A DNA stretch of 64,000 nt from an uncultured Clostridium sp. (GCA_947647595.1 CANSKZ010000001.1:262912-326911), one strand, 5' to 3'; positions 46,937 through 56,078 are shown, counted from the stretch's first letter. Numbers and translations are program-made. The notes: generated from the sequence alone by a model not told the origin.

Positions 46937-47358
46937 TGAGAATTTTAGGAATTGATTATGGGGCTTCAAAAGTAGGAATTGCTGTAACAGATGCTTTAGG
47001 AATTACAGCACAAGGACTAGAAACGATTATGTACAAAGGAAATGATAAAATGTTATTAAAGCGATTAGATGAAATTTTAGAACACTATGAAGTTTCATCA
47101 ATTGTTTTAGGAATGCCATACAATATGAACGGAACTAAATCAGAAAGAGCCGAGATAACAGAAAAATTCTTACACAAATTAAAATGCAAATACAATCATA
47201 TTAAAATAGAAACAATTGATGAAAGATTAACAACCGTTGCAGCAAATAAAACTTTAAACTTTTTGGAAGTGAATAAACGTAAGAAAAAGGGAATTGAAGA
47301 TACATTAGCTGCAGTATATATTTTGGAAACTTATATGAATAAAAAATCCGTCTTATGA
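46936..47358 (+). CDS. ruvX: YqgF/RuvX pre-16S rRNA nuclease
   Basis: 140 aa RNase H-like protein: N-terminal LGIDYGASKVGIAVTD, LGMPYNMNG, ETIDERLTTVAA, and Asp in KGIEDTLAAVYILE. Acts in 16S rRNA 5' end maturation. ATG overlaps the ireB stop. Confidence 0.93.
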   Translation: MRILGIDYGASKVGIAVTDALGITAQGLETIMYKGNDKMLLKRLDEILEHYEVSSIVLGMPYNMNGTKSERAEITEKFLHKLKCKYNHIKIETIDERLTTVAANKTLNFLEVNKRKKKGIEDTLAAVYILETYMNKKSVL

Positions 47359-47369
47359 CGGATTTTTTA
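47343..47369. terminator. Terminator overlapping the ruvX end
   Basis: AAATCCGTC pairs with GACGGATTT, followed by a T-run. Confidence 0.8.
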
Positions 47370-47388
47370 TTCTTCTATGATAATTTGT

Positions 47389-48204
47389 CTATAATAGTAG
47401 ATGTTTTTCAGTGATGTTTAATTTTTTGCCATCAACTTCAACTATAAAATACACACCATCTGGAATGCCATCTTCCTTTATATTCTCTGTCAATGAACCA
47501 AGCACATAATAAGGTATATTATCTTCAACAATTCTTTTCGTCCAATGTTGATGTCCTGAAAACACTGCTAAAATGTTTTCATTATTTTTTAGAATCTCTT
47601 TTAATTCCTTTCTATTTCCCAACAATGCATGTTCTGGATTTGACTCAAACCACCAGTTTCCCTTCATGTCATCTTCTGCAACTCCAAAATGAAGACATAA
47701 AATAGTTGGTCGTTTATTTTGATTTAAATCTTTTTCTAGCCAAATCATATCTTCGTCAGATATAAATTTTGCTTTTAAAATTCCTCCACACGCTGTTTCT
47801 ATTTCATTATTCACATCTGTTCCCAATAATACAATATGAATTCCATTTATATCAAATGAAAACGTTGAATGATGATATCCCATTATTTCTTCTACTTCTT
47901 TTCTTGAAGACATAGAACGTAAATCATGATTTCCTATACAAGAATAAAAAGGGCTTTTTATATTCTTAAATTTATTCCAAATATATTTTAAATTAATGAT
48001 ATCTTTATCATGGTCATTAAAATCTTCAACTAAATCACCTAAACAAAGAGTTACATCTGGTTTAATTTCAGTATTTATTTGTTTTGTCAATTCTTCAAGC
48101 AAAGGCTCTGCATATTCTATTAGCTTTCTTTCAATTATTGAACCATTATTAATAGGCTTTTCTGGTGCATAATGCAAATCCGAAAAAATAACTATTTTTG
48201 TCAT
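47389..48204 (-). CDS. Metallophosphoesterase (calcineurin-like)
   Basis: 271 aa. Five metal-site blocks are visible: FSDLHY, LGDLVEDF, GNHDLR, LHFG, and SGHQHWT. Cytosolic; cleaves phosphomono- or diesters of unknown substrate. 17 bp downstream of the RNase J gene in the same direction. Confidence 0.88.
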   Translation of the reverse strand: MTKIVIFSDLHYAPEKPINNGSIIERKLIEYAEPLLEELTKQINTEIKPDVTLCLGDLVEDFNDHDKDIINLKYIWNKFKNIKSPFYSCIGNHDLRSMSSRKEVEEIMGYHHSTFSFDINGIHIVLLGTDVNNEIETACGGILKAKFISDEDMIWLEKDLNQNKRPTILCLHFGVAEDDMKGNWWFESNPEHALLGNRKELKEILKNNENILAVFSGHQHWTKRIVEDNIPYYVLGSLTENIKEDGIPDGVYFIVEVDGKKLNITEKHLLL

Positions 48205-48221
48205 AGTCGCAACATTCTCCT

Positions 48222-50069
48222 CTACACTTCCATAATAATCGGCAAAATCATCGGATTTCTCTTTGTTGTTTTATAAATATATTCTCGCAAAGTATCTCTT
48301 ATTGAACTTTTAATTGTGCTCCAATCGGTAATACTATTGCTTACACATTTATCAATTTCTTTACGAATCACTAATTTTACATCTTCCATCAAATTCTCTG
48401 ATTCACGCACATACACAAACCCTCTGGAAATAATATCTGGTCCTGCTACCACTTCTCCTGTTGAAGAATCCATTGTAAGCACAACAATAATCAAACCATC
48501 TTGTGATAAATGTTGTCTGTCTCGTAATACAATATTTCCAACATCTCCAACACCCAATCCGTCAACCATCACACGTCCAAATGGAACCGTTCCAGCTAAT
48601 CTTGCATGTTTTTCATCCATTTCCATCACACGTCCATTCGTCATTAAGAAAATGTTTTTCGGATTGACACCCATCAATTTGGCAGTCTCACTATGGGCTC
48701 TTAAATGTCTATATTCACCATGAACAGGAATAAAATACTTTGGTCTTACTAAAGCAAGCATCAATTTTTGTTCCTCTTGACAAGCATGTCCCGATACGTG
48801 AATATCTGCCAAAGAACTATACACAACTTCTGCACCAATTTTCATTAAATCATCAATCACTTTTGCAACAAACTTTTCATTTCCTGGAATTGGTGTTGCA
48901 GAAATAATGACTAAATCATTTGAAGTAATATGAACTTTTCGATGCTCTCCTGTTGCCATTCTTGTTAGGGCTGACATTGGCTCTCCTTGACTACCTGTTG
49001 TAATAATAACAAGTTGGTCATCCGTATAATTGTTAATCATATCAATATCAATAAACACATTTTTTGGTACATCAATATAACCTAATTCCATTGCGGTTTC
49101 TATCATATTTACCATACTTCTACCAGAAACAGCAATTTTTCGATTGTTCGCAACCGCTGAATTTACAATTTGCTGAATACGATAAACATTCGAAGCAAAT
49201 GTCGCTACCACAATTCTTTTGGTACAATTAATAAACAGTTTATCAAACACTTCACCAACCGTGCGTTCTGACATCGTATAACCTTTTCTTTCGGCATTCG
49301 TACTATCTGACATGAGTGCCAAAACACCTTGATTTCCAAGTTCTGCTAAACGGCCAAAATCCATAGTATCATCATTAATTGGTGTATAATCAATTTTAAA
49401 ATCGCCTGTATGCACAATCACACCAACTGGTGTATGAATCGCAAGCGCCACAGCATCTGGAATACTATGACAACTTTTGATAAATTCTACTTTGAATTTA
49501 CCAAGCGTAATTTTATCGCCTTGTTTGACCATATGCATTTTAGTTTTCTTGGCTAATTTATGCTCTTCTAGCTTATTGTTAATCAAGCCAACGGCAAGTT
49601 TCGTCGCATAAATCGGTACATTAATTTCTTTTAATAAATAGGGAATCGAGCCAATATGGTCTTCATGTCCATGCGTGATAACCAATCCTCTGATTTTATC
49701 TTTATTTTTTACTAAATACGTAAAATCTGGAATAACCAAATCAATTCCAAGCATATCATCTTCTGGAAAAGAAACACCACAGTCTACAAGCAAAATATCA
49801 TTTTCATATTCAAAAACTGTAATATTTTTTCCAACCTCTTGCAAGCCTCCTAAAGGAATAATTTTCAATTTCGATTTTTTAAATCCTACTTCTTCTTGCT
49901 TTTTGGTAGGTTCCTTTTTTCTAACCGTTTCTCTTGGTTTTCTAGCAGGTTGTCCTACTTTTTTTTGACCTTCTTTTTTAAATTCTCTTGGTCCATTTTT
50001 TCTAGTTGTCGCACGAGAATTTGGTCGATTCTCTCTGTTTTTTGTAAAATCTTCTTTTTTTCTTTCCAT
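48222..50069 (-). CDS. rnj: Ribonuclease J
   Basis: 615 aa. A basic, disordered N-terminal extension (1-65, rich in Arg/Lys) precedes the beta-CASP metallo-beta-lactamase domain. That domain has HGHEDHIGSIPYLL, HTGDFK, SDSTNAE, TTGSQGEP and HVSGHA. It acts as 5'-3' exonuclease and endonuclease in mRNA turnover. GGAGAGA precedes the ATG. Confidence 0.95.
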   Translation of the reverse strand: MERKKEDFTKNRENRPNSRATTRKNGPREFKKEGQKKVGQPARKPRETVRKKEPTKKQEEVGFKKSKLKIIPLGGLQEVGKNITVFEYENDILLVDCGVSFPEDDMLGIDLVIPDFTYLVKNKDKIRGLVITHGHEDHIGSIPYLLKEINVPIYATKLAVGLINNKLEEHKLAKKTKMHMVKQGDKITLGKFKVEFIKSCHSIPDAVALAIHTPVGVIVHTGDFKIDYTPINDDTMDFGRLAELGNQGVLALMSDSTNAERKGYTMSERTVGEVFDKLFINCTKRIVVATFASNVYRIQQIVNSAVANNRKIAVSGRSMVNMIETAMELGYIDVPKNVFIDIDMINNYTDDQLVIITTGSQGEPMSALTRMATGEHRKVHITSNDLVIISATPIPGNEKFVAKVIDDLMKIGAEVVYSSLADIHVSGHACQEEQKLMLALVRPKYFIPVHGEYRHLRAHSETAKLMGVNPKNIFLMTNGRVMEMDEKHARLAGTVPFGRVMVDGLGVGDVGNIVLRDRQHLSQDGLIIVVLTMDSSTGEVVAGPDIISRGFVYVRESENLMEDVKLVIRKEIDKCVSNSITDWSTIKSSIRDTLREYIYKTTKRNPMILPIIMEV

Positions 50070-50318
50070 TGTTCTCTCCTTTTCTTATGTATCAATTTTA
50101 AAAATACAAACTTAAAAAATATATAGACGAAAATATCTATATTTCATGAATATTCAATTTTTATTTCCGCAACTTAAAACTTAATTTATTTTTCCCATTA
50201 TAAATTAAGAGTCCCATATAATATTGGGTATTTTTTCAAATTTTAATCCGAACACATAAATAGTTTTTATTTATAAATCTCATTCTTGTATCAATAAAAT
50301 TGATAACTACTGATTTGC

Positions 50319-50347
50319 ATTATAGCATTTTTAACTAAAAAAGTCAA
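50319..50347 (-). promoter_or_regulatory. RNase J promoter with long leader
   Basis: On the minus strand TTGACT (50347-50342), 17 bp, TATAAT (50324-50319). The leader to the ATG at 50069 is about 240 nt; no gene or known riboswitch seen in it. Confidence 0.65.
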
Positions 50348-50377
50348 GGTTTGGAAAGAAAATTCATAAAATAAAAA

Positions 50378-50405
50378 ACTCGAAATTTAAGTTTCGAGTT
50401 TTTTA
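50378..50405. terminator. Bidirectional terminator
   Basis: AACTCGAAA pairs with TTTCGAGTT, with A- and T-runs outside. It follows the small gene at 50419 on the minus strand. Confidence 0.8.
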
Positions 50406-50418
50406 TGTATTTCATTTT

Positions 50419-50586
50419 TTAAATAAAGAAACAGGCAATACCTAATAATACCAAAACAAGTCCGCAAATTCTAACACCCATTTCTGATTTTATTTTAGAT
50501 GTTTCGCGCTCTGTTATTTTTTTAGGATTAATAATCATAGGAAGCCCAGCAATAATAACAAGAACTGAAAATGCTATATTAACCAT
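50419..50586 (-). CDS. Small two-helix membrane protein
   Basis: 55 aa from the ATG at 50586-50584. Two membrane helices (about 3-19 and 38-55) flank a charged loop (KKITERETSKIKSE). The upstream GGGGG is a weak ribosome site. Family not recognised; similar to short DUF-type membrane proteins. Confidence 0.5.
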   Translation of the reverse strand: MVNIAFSVLVIIAGLPMIINPKKITERETSKIKSEMGVRICGLVLVLLGIACFFI

Positions 50587-50730
50587 GTTTTATTTTCCCC
50601 CTTTACTTTTAATATATTTTATTATATCATGAATTTCAAAAAAATCAATAGTATTTTATCCATAAATATTTACAAATTTTGTAAAAAATGGTAAACTATA
50701 AAAAATGAATAAAACAATAAGGAGAGAATT

Positions 50731-52348
50731 ATGGAAACACAAGAATTAGCAAATTTAATTTTTCCAGAAGTGAAAGACATTTCATATTATGAAGAAAAAT
50801 ATAAAACAAGAGATTTACAAGAACGGAGCTATTGTTACAAGATATGCGCCAAGCCCGACGGGTTTTAACCATATCGGAGGAGTAATGCAAGCGATGATAG
50901 CACAAAAACTTGCAAAACAAACTGGTGGAAAATATATTGTTAGAATTGAAGATACAGATCAAAAAAGAGAAGTGGAAAATGCAGCAGAGCAAATTATGCA
51001 AAATTTAAAGGATTTTGATTTATTACCAGATGAATCCATTTGGCAAGAAGGAGAATATGGTCCATATAAACAATCCCAAAGAGGAGAAATATATAAAGCG
51101 TATGCCAAATCTTTAATTGAAAAAGGACTAGCCTATCCATGTTTTTGCAGTTCAGAAGATTTGGATAAAATTAGAAGCAATCAAGAGGCGGCAAAAGAAA
51201 GAACAGGCTATTATGGAAAATGGACAAAATGTAGAAATATGCCAATTGATATGGCTGCTGAGAAAATAAAAGCAGGAGAGCCTTATATCATAAGATTTAA
51301 GTCCCCTGGAAATCCAGAGAAAAAAATAAAACATAAAGATGCGATTAAAGGAAATATTGATTTGCCAGAAAACGATCAAGATGTTGTCATTATAAAATCA
51401 GATGGATTGCCAACGTTTCACTTTGCTCACGCAGTCGATGACCATTTAATGGGAGTCAACCTAGTAAATCGTTCGGATGAATGGATTCCATCTATTCCAT
51501 TACATTTACAATTATTTTATACATTAGGTTTTAAAGCACCGAAATATGCGCATACTGCTCCAATGATGAAAATGGATGGAGAATCTAGAAGAAAGTTAAG
51601 CAAACGAAAAGATTCAGAAGCAAATGCGGGATATTATAGAGAAATTGGTGTTCCTAAAGAAGCTGTAAAAGAATATTTGATGAATATTGCAAATTCCAAT
51701 TTTGAAATGTGGAGAAAACAAAATCCAGATAAATCAATGGATGAATTTCCATTTGATTTAAAGAAAATGGGAGTTGCAGGAGCTTTGTTTGATTTAGTAA
51801 AAATGCTGGATGTTGCTAAAAATGTTATTTCAAGATATTCTGCTAAACAAGTGTATGATGAAGCTTACGATTGGGCTAAAGAGTATGATGCAGAATTGCT
51901 TAAATTATTGGATGATAAAGAATATTCAATGAAAGTATTAGGCATTGAGAGGGGCAATGCAAAACCAAGAAAAGATATTGCGAAATGGTCAGATTTGAAA
52001 AATGCGATTTTGTATATGTATCAATTTGACAAGGAAAATACGAATTTTGAATATCAAAAAGTTACAGACAAGAGTGAAATTGATAAAATTGTAAAAACCT
52101 ATTTTGAGAAATATTATGATGAAAATGATGACAAACAAGTATGGTTTGACAAGATGAAAGATTTAGCAGAAGAATTAGGCTATAGCAGAGAAGTCAAGGA
52201 ATATAAAGCAAATCCAGAAAATTATAAAGGGCATGTGGGCGATATTAGTACGGTGATTCGTGTGACGTTAACAGGAAGATGTCAGACGCCAGATTTGTAT
52301 GAAATTATGCAGGTTTTGGGAAAAGAAGAAATTTTGAAAAGAATTTAA
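50731..52348 (+). CDS. gltX: Glutamyl-tRNA synthetase, read through a +1 shift at CGG
   Basis: 538 aa if the C at 50824 is skipped; 45 aa in the zero frame. AAGGAG precedes ATG 50731. An N-terminal extension (ELANLIFPEV) is followed by TRYAPSPTGFNHIGG (HIGH-type motif), CFCSSEDL, TFHFAHAVDDHLMGV and the KMSKS-like RRKLSKRKD. The length fits the GlnRS/GluRS-like forms of Clostridia. The zero-frame codon 32 is CGG in TTACAAGAACGGAGC. Skipping C gives LQEGAIVTRYAPSPTG, with a Gly that is usual there. Essential gene. Confidence 0.92.
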
Positions 52349-52355
52349 AAAAATA

Positions 52356-52383
52356 TTGACAAAAAATAAAATTTAAGTATAAT
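52356..52383 (+). promoter_or_regulatory. Promoter of type I antitoxin RNA 2
   Basis: TTGACA at 52356-52361, 16 bp, TATAAT at 52378-52383. Confidence 0.75.
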
Positions 52384-52389
52384 AATAGT

Positions 52390-52478
52390 AGTATGATATG
52401 TGATAAAATATATTATATATTTGAAATATTGCATAAAAAATTAAAAATAGGTAGTGCCGTTTACACTACCTATTTTAC
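52390..52478 (+). ncRNA. Predicted type I antitoxin RNA 2
   Basis: A transcript of about 90 nt that ends at the shared hairpin 52444-52476. It carries AGTATGATAT (52390-52399) and the 16-nt ATTTGAAATATTGCAT (52419-52434). Both recur on this strand at 52628-52637 (toxin leader) and 52587-52602 (toxin start codon). The RNA would cover the toxin AUG by 16 perfect pairs. Confidence 0.72.
52444..52476. terminator. Shared bidirectional terminator, type I locus 2
   Basis: AAAATAGGTAGTG (52444-52456) pairs with CACTACCTATTTT (52464-52476). Confidence 0.85.
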
Positions 52479-52479
52479 T

Positions 52480-52602
52480 TTAACTAAAAAGAACAATTAT
52501 ACTGCAAATAAGGTTAGCTACTTCAAGAATAAACTTAAGTGCTTCCCATAAAATATGTAACATTCTAAGTAGTTTTGTCTTTTGAAATTTGAAATATTGC
52601 AT
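52480..52602 (-). CDS. Predicted type I toxin peptide 2
   Basis: 40 aa. Basic start (MQYFKFQKTKLLRML), then a hydrophobic helix (HILWEALKFILEVANLICSI) and a nonpolar end. The ribosome site is GAAAGGAGGTGAT, as in locus 1. Its minus promoter is at 52720-52692, and the leader has a TTGTGC/GCACAA hairpin. Sequence similarity to peptide 1 is weak, but length and layout are the same. Confidence 0.72.
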   Translation of the reverse strand: MQYFKFQKTKLLRMLHILWEALKFILEVANLICSIIVLFS

Positions 52603-52691
52603 GTATCATCACCTCCTTTCATGTGGAAGTATGATATATCAATAAAATTTTGGATTAATTTGTGCGAATTGCACAAGAAAAAAGTAAACTG

Positions 52692-52720
52692 ATTATAACA
52701 TAAATAAAATTAAATTACAA
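52692..52720 (-). promoter_or_regulatory. Toxin 2 promoter
   Basis: On the minus strand TTGTAA (52720-52715), 17 bp, TATAAT (52697-52692). Confidence 0.65.
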
Positions 52721-52746
52721 TAGTAAAATGAAAAAAGGAGTAAAAA

Positions 52747-52920
52747 ATGGAATATCAAATAGGAGATATTATTGAAATGAAAAAAGAGCATCCGTGTGGT
52801 AGTAAGAAATGGGAAATTACAAGGGTTGGAGTTGATTTTAAGTTTAAATGTCTGGGTTGTGAGCATGTGATTGTTGTACCAAGGGAAAAGGCTTTGAAGA
52901 TGATTAAGAAAAAGCTATAA
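52747..52920 (+). CDS. DUF951 family protein
   Basis: 57 aa; AAAGGAG precedes ATG. Matches DUF951 over its full length: QIGDIIEMKKEHPCGSKKWE, then RVGVDFKFKCLGCEHV, with three cysteines likely binding zinc. Function unknown; in many Firmicutes the gene lies near translation or cell-division genes. Confidence 0.88.
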   Translation: MEYQIGDIIEMKKEHPCGSKKWEITRVGVDFKFKCLGCEHVIVVPREKALKMIKKKL

Positions 52921-52945
52921 TGCATATTTCTGTGAATTTGCCAAC

Positions 52946-53020
52946 TTGACATAATTCAAAAACGTGGTATAATAGTTATGTGTTTTTATTTGGAGGAATC
53001 TTAGGATTCCTCTATTTTTA
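52946..53020 (+). ncRNA. Short promoter-terminator unit (possible small RNA or attenuator)
   Basis: TTGACA (52946-52951), 16 bp and TATAAT (52968-52973) are followed, about 20 nt later, by the hairpin GAGGAATC (52993-53000) / GATTCCTC (53005-53012) and a T-rich tract. The product would be about 40 nt. A second TATAAT-type promoter lies after it (about 53080), before the gene at 53125. Confidence 0.45.
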
Positions 53021-53124
53021 TAAAAATAGGATAAATCAAATTTCATAAAAACTTGCCTTTTCTTTTTTAAAATGTTATAATATAAAAATCAAAAGGAGAT
53101 GTTTGATAGGGGAGGAATCAAAAA

Positions 53125-53994
53125 ATGATGAAAGCCATCAGAAGATTTGTTAGCCATTTAACAGGAAGAAATAATGTTATATTTTTTTCAATCATTATAT
53201 TAGTTTGCATCGTTGCTTTAAGTTTAGGCATTTATGTCCAGTTTTTTTATCAATATTCAGATACCGATCCATTTATGATAGGAATTAATATAGGCGCCAA
53301 AAAAACAACAGAAGAATATGCCTTATTAAAAAACAATTTTCATAACTTATTTACAAATGACCTAAAAATAAATAGTGATGATATCAACATCAATAAACGA
53401 GAAGAAGAAAAGGAAATCGTCTATACTGCCTATAATTTAGTAAACGAAGACGAAACTTACTATAGTGTAGATGCTCAAATTCCAATAATTAATATTGATT
53501 CCGAAACAATCCAAAAGGTAAATTCCGAAATCAAGAAAGAATATTATAATAAAGCCAATTCGGTCATGAGACAAACCGAAGGAAATACCATGTATAAAGT
53601 TTCCTATAAAGCGTATATCAATTCAGATTATTTATCTATTGTAATAAAATCTGTTTTAAAAGAAGAAGGCAAGTCAGAGAAAGTAGCTGTGAAAACCTAT
53701 ACGTATAGTATGGCAAAAGAGAAATTAGTTACCTTAGAGGATTTGATTGAATTAAAAGAAACAACCAAAGAAATTGTGCAAAAAAGTATTCAGGATGAAA
53801 TCAAGAATGCTTATGACAAAGCTCAAATTATTGCTAATGAATATGGTACACTTTATCAAAGAGATTTAAATAGTGATAAATATAAAATAGAATCTTCCAA
53901 TGTCTATTTTTTAACAGACGATGGATATGTTTATATCTTATATCCCTACGGAAATGATGCTTATACCAATGAAATTGATATCGTGATTTTTTAA
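53125..53994 (+). CDS. DUF3298/DUF4163-like membrane-anchored extracellular protein
   Basis: 289 aa. Membrane helix at 20-42. The extracellular part has AQIPIINIDSETIQKVNSEI and later TYTYSMAKEKLVTLEDLIE, matching the DUF4163-DUF3298 pair found in RsiV and PdaC-type proteins. That fold binds peptidoglycan or lysozyme in known cases; whether it does here is unknown. It lies 14 bp before the YibE/F gene. Confidence 0.65.
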   Translation: MMKAIRRFVSHLTGRNNVIFFSIIILVCIVALSLGIYVQFFYQYSDTDPFMIGINIGAKKTTEEYALLKNNFHNLFTNDLKINSDDININKREEEKEIVYTAYNLVNEDETYYSVDAQIPIINIDSETIQKVNSEIKKEYYNKANSVMRQTEGNTMYKVSYKAYINSDYLSIVIKSVLKEEGKSEKVAVKTYTYSMAKEKLVTLEDLIELKETTKEIVQKSIQDEIKNAYDKAQIIANEYGTLYQRDLNSDKYKIESSNVYFLTDDGYVYILYPYGNDAYTNEIDIVIF

Positions 53995-54008
53995 AGGAGG
54001 AAAGAATT

Positions 54009-55253
54009 TTGAAAAAAGTTACAATTTATTTGATACTAATTATGCTATTTGTAAATATGCTAAGTATTCCTATAGTATTTGCAACCACAGAAGAAACACC
54101 AACTTCAGAAGAAACGCCCCCTCAAACAGAGACAAGTCAGACGCCTACGGAAACGCCTGCTGAAAATACTACTTCCCTAGTTGCACAAGCAACAGCAATT
54201 GTCATTGAAGTTGGGCAAATCAAAGAATTACAAACAGACCATGTGACAAGCAAAACACAAGAAATTAAAGTAGAGATTCTAGATGGACAATACGAAGCAA
54301 GAGAATTTACAACCGATTATTTATTTTCTTATGATAGTGAAGGAAAAAATCATAATTATGAATTAGAAGTAGGTGACAAAGTAAAAGTTCAGATAACCCA
54401 AGATGCGAATGGGAATATAACGGTTACGGTTCAAAATATTGTGAGAAATACCTATATTATAATGATGATAGGAATTTTCTTATTAGCATTTGGACTAATA
54501 ATGGGGAAACGTGCTATTAAGCCAATATTAAATTTAGTAATAATTTTTTTAGCGATATATTTTATATTAGTAAAAGGAATTTATGCAGGTTATTCCGCAA
54601 TTCTTCTAACAATGGCAACAGCAATTGTAATTTTATTTATCAATTCAATGATAACAGTTGGTTTTAATAAAAAAGCAATGGTTGTTATTTTAGGAACATT
54701 TAGTAGTATTTTTATCAGTACAATAATAGCAGTTATTTTTAGTCATTTAAGCAAACTTTCTGGTATACGTGAAGATTCTATTGCTATTCAATTAAATACG
54801 GAAACAATTAATTTTTATTTTAAAGATTTAATTTTTGCTGGAATCGTTATTGCCTCTTTAGGAATTTGCATGAATATGGCAATTTCATTAGTATCCCAAA
54901 TGGATGAAGTCAAAGATAGAACAGAGGATATGCCTTGGGAAAAATTATTCAAAATAGGTATGGAAAGAGGAAATTCTTTAATAGGAAAGATGTTAAATAC
55001 AATTGTTTTAATTTATATAAGCTGTAATTTAACTATTTTCTTTATATTTTTAGCGACACATATTGGAATAGGAGAAATAATAAACAAAGAAACAATTGCA
55101 GAAAATGCCATATCTGCAATTGCGGGAAGCATTGGAATAATCATTTCTGTGCCAATCACAGCATTCATTTATGCAAGATTAAATCGCAAAAAAACAATTT
55201 ATAAAACTACTTCTGAAAATAAAGTAGAAGGGAATAGAAGTTTGAAATTATAA
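54009..55253 (+). CDS. YibE/F-family membrane protein
   Basis: 414 aa from TTG 54009, with AAAGGAGG upstream. Signal peptide (1-25), a Thr/Glu/Pro linker, an extracellular beta domain (about 65-150) and seven to eight membrane helices (155-395) typical of YibE/F, including GICMNMAISLVSQMDE. Transport function presumed, substrate unknown. Confidence 0.83.
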   Translation: MKKVTIYLILIMLFVNMLSIPIVFATTEETPTSEETPPQTETSQTPTETPAENTTSLVAQATAIVIEVGQIKELQTDHVTSKTQEIKVEILDGQYEAREFTTDYLFSYDSEGKNHNYELEVGDKVKVQITQDANGNITVTVQNIVRNTYIIMMIGIFLLAFGLIMGKRAIKPILNLVIIFLAIYFILVKGIYAGYSAILLTMATAIVILFINSMITVGFNKKAMVVILGTFSSIFISTIIAVIFSHLSKLSGIREDSIAIQLNTETINFYFKDLIFAGIVIASLGICMNMAISLVSQMDEVKDRTEDMPWEKLFKIGMERGNSLIGKMLNTIVLIYISCNLTIFFIFLATHIGIGEIINKETIAENAISAIAGSIGIIISVPITAFIYARLNRKKTIYKTTSENKVEGNRSLKL

Positions 55254-55321
55254 AAGTTAAAATTTTCATGATTTTTGTAAAAGCTACTAAGTTTGAAAAT
55301 AAAGTTGCACAATATAATTAA

Positions 55322-55355
55322 GGAAAGACTTATCCTATGTAAGTCTTTCCTTTTA
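55322..55355. terminator. Bidirectional terminator between yibE/F and pflA
   Basis: GGAAAGACTTA pairs with TAAGTCTTTCC, followed by a T-rich end; convergent genes. Confidence 0.85.
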
Positions 55356-55358
55356 TCA

Positions 55359-56078
55359 TTAAATTTCTAAAATTTCTTTCGCTTTTTTAATTTCTTCGCT
55401 AGTAGGTGGAACAATATTTTCTAATTCGTAAGTTAAACCAAGTTCTTTCCACTTAAATTTTCCTAAATCATGATAAGGCAAAAGTTCTATTTTTTGAACA
55501 GTTTTTAGTGTAGTTATAAAACTTTTTAGATTTTTCAAATCTTTTTCGTTATCTGTAATACCAGGAATTAAAACTTGTCTAATCCAGATTGGAATATTGT
55601 TCTCACTTAAATAGGTTGCGAAATTTAATGTATTGGTATTTGGTAAACCAGTCAAATCAATACATTTTTCATTGTCGATGTGTTTAATATCCAATAATAC
55701 TAAATCCGTATAATTTAGAAGCTCTTTGATTCCATCATGAATTGGTAAACTACCAGAAGTATCTAAGGTAGTGTGAAAATTAAATTCTTTTAATTTTTTA
55801 AAAAGTTCCGTTACGAATTGCGTTTGCAATAAAGGTTCGCCACCCGAAACTGTAACACCACCACCAGATGTTTTCATATACGGTTTTAAACGCATGGCTT
55901 TTTTGATGATTTCTTCTACTGAAAATTCAGTTCCGCCAGAAGGATTCCAAGTATCACGATTATGACAATATTTGCATTTTAAGGGACAACCTTGCAAAAA
56001 TATCACAAAACGAATGCCCGGTCCGTCCACTGTTCCGAATGATTCAAATGAGTGAATTCTACCAACTAATTTTTCCAT
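55359..56078 (-). CDS. pflA: Pyruvate formate-lyase activating enzyme
   Basis: 239 aa radical SAM enzyme: FLQGCPLKCKYCHN has the Cx3Cx2C cluster motif, followed by SGGEPLLQ and DLVLLDIKHID. It installs the glycyl radical on PflB using SAM. It follows pflB on the same strand. Confidence 0.95.
   Translation of the reverse strand: MEKLVGRIHSFESFGTVDGPGIRFVIFLQGCPLKCKYCHNRDTWNPSGGTEFSVEEIIKKAMRLKPYMKTSGGGVTVSGGEPLLQTQFVTELFKKLKEFNFHTTLDTSGSLPIHDGIKELLNYTDLVLLDIKHIDNEKCIDLTGLPNTNTLNFATYLSENNIPIWIRQVLIPGITDNEKDLKNLKSFITTLKTVQKIELLPYHDLGKFKWKELGLTYELENIVPPTSEEIKKAKEILEI

Noticed and set aside
6304..50826. Simple P-site tRNA slippage as the mechanism
   Set aside because: The codons before CGG share no slippery pattern and mostly cannot re-pair one base downstream (AAT to ATC, GCT to CTC, ATA to TAC, GTG to TGC, GAG to AGC, GAA to AAC). 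Only pheS CTT to TTC is reasonable.
6112..52348. Explaining all seven split genes as ordinary random indel errors or independent pseudogenes
   Set aside because: All seven are the same event (extra C before GGA/GGT) and none involve homopolymers or deletions. They hit essential genes with otherwise intact sequence. A systematic artefact is still possible and is kept as the main alternative.
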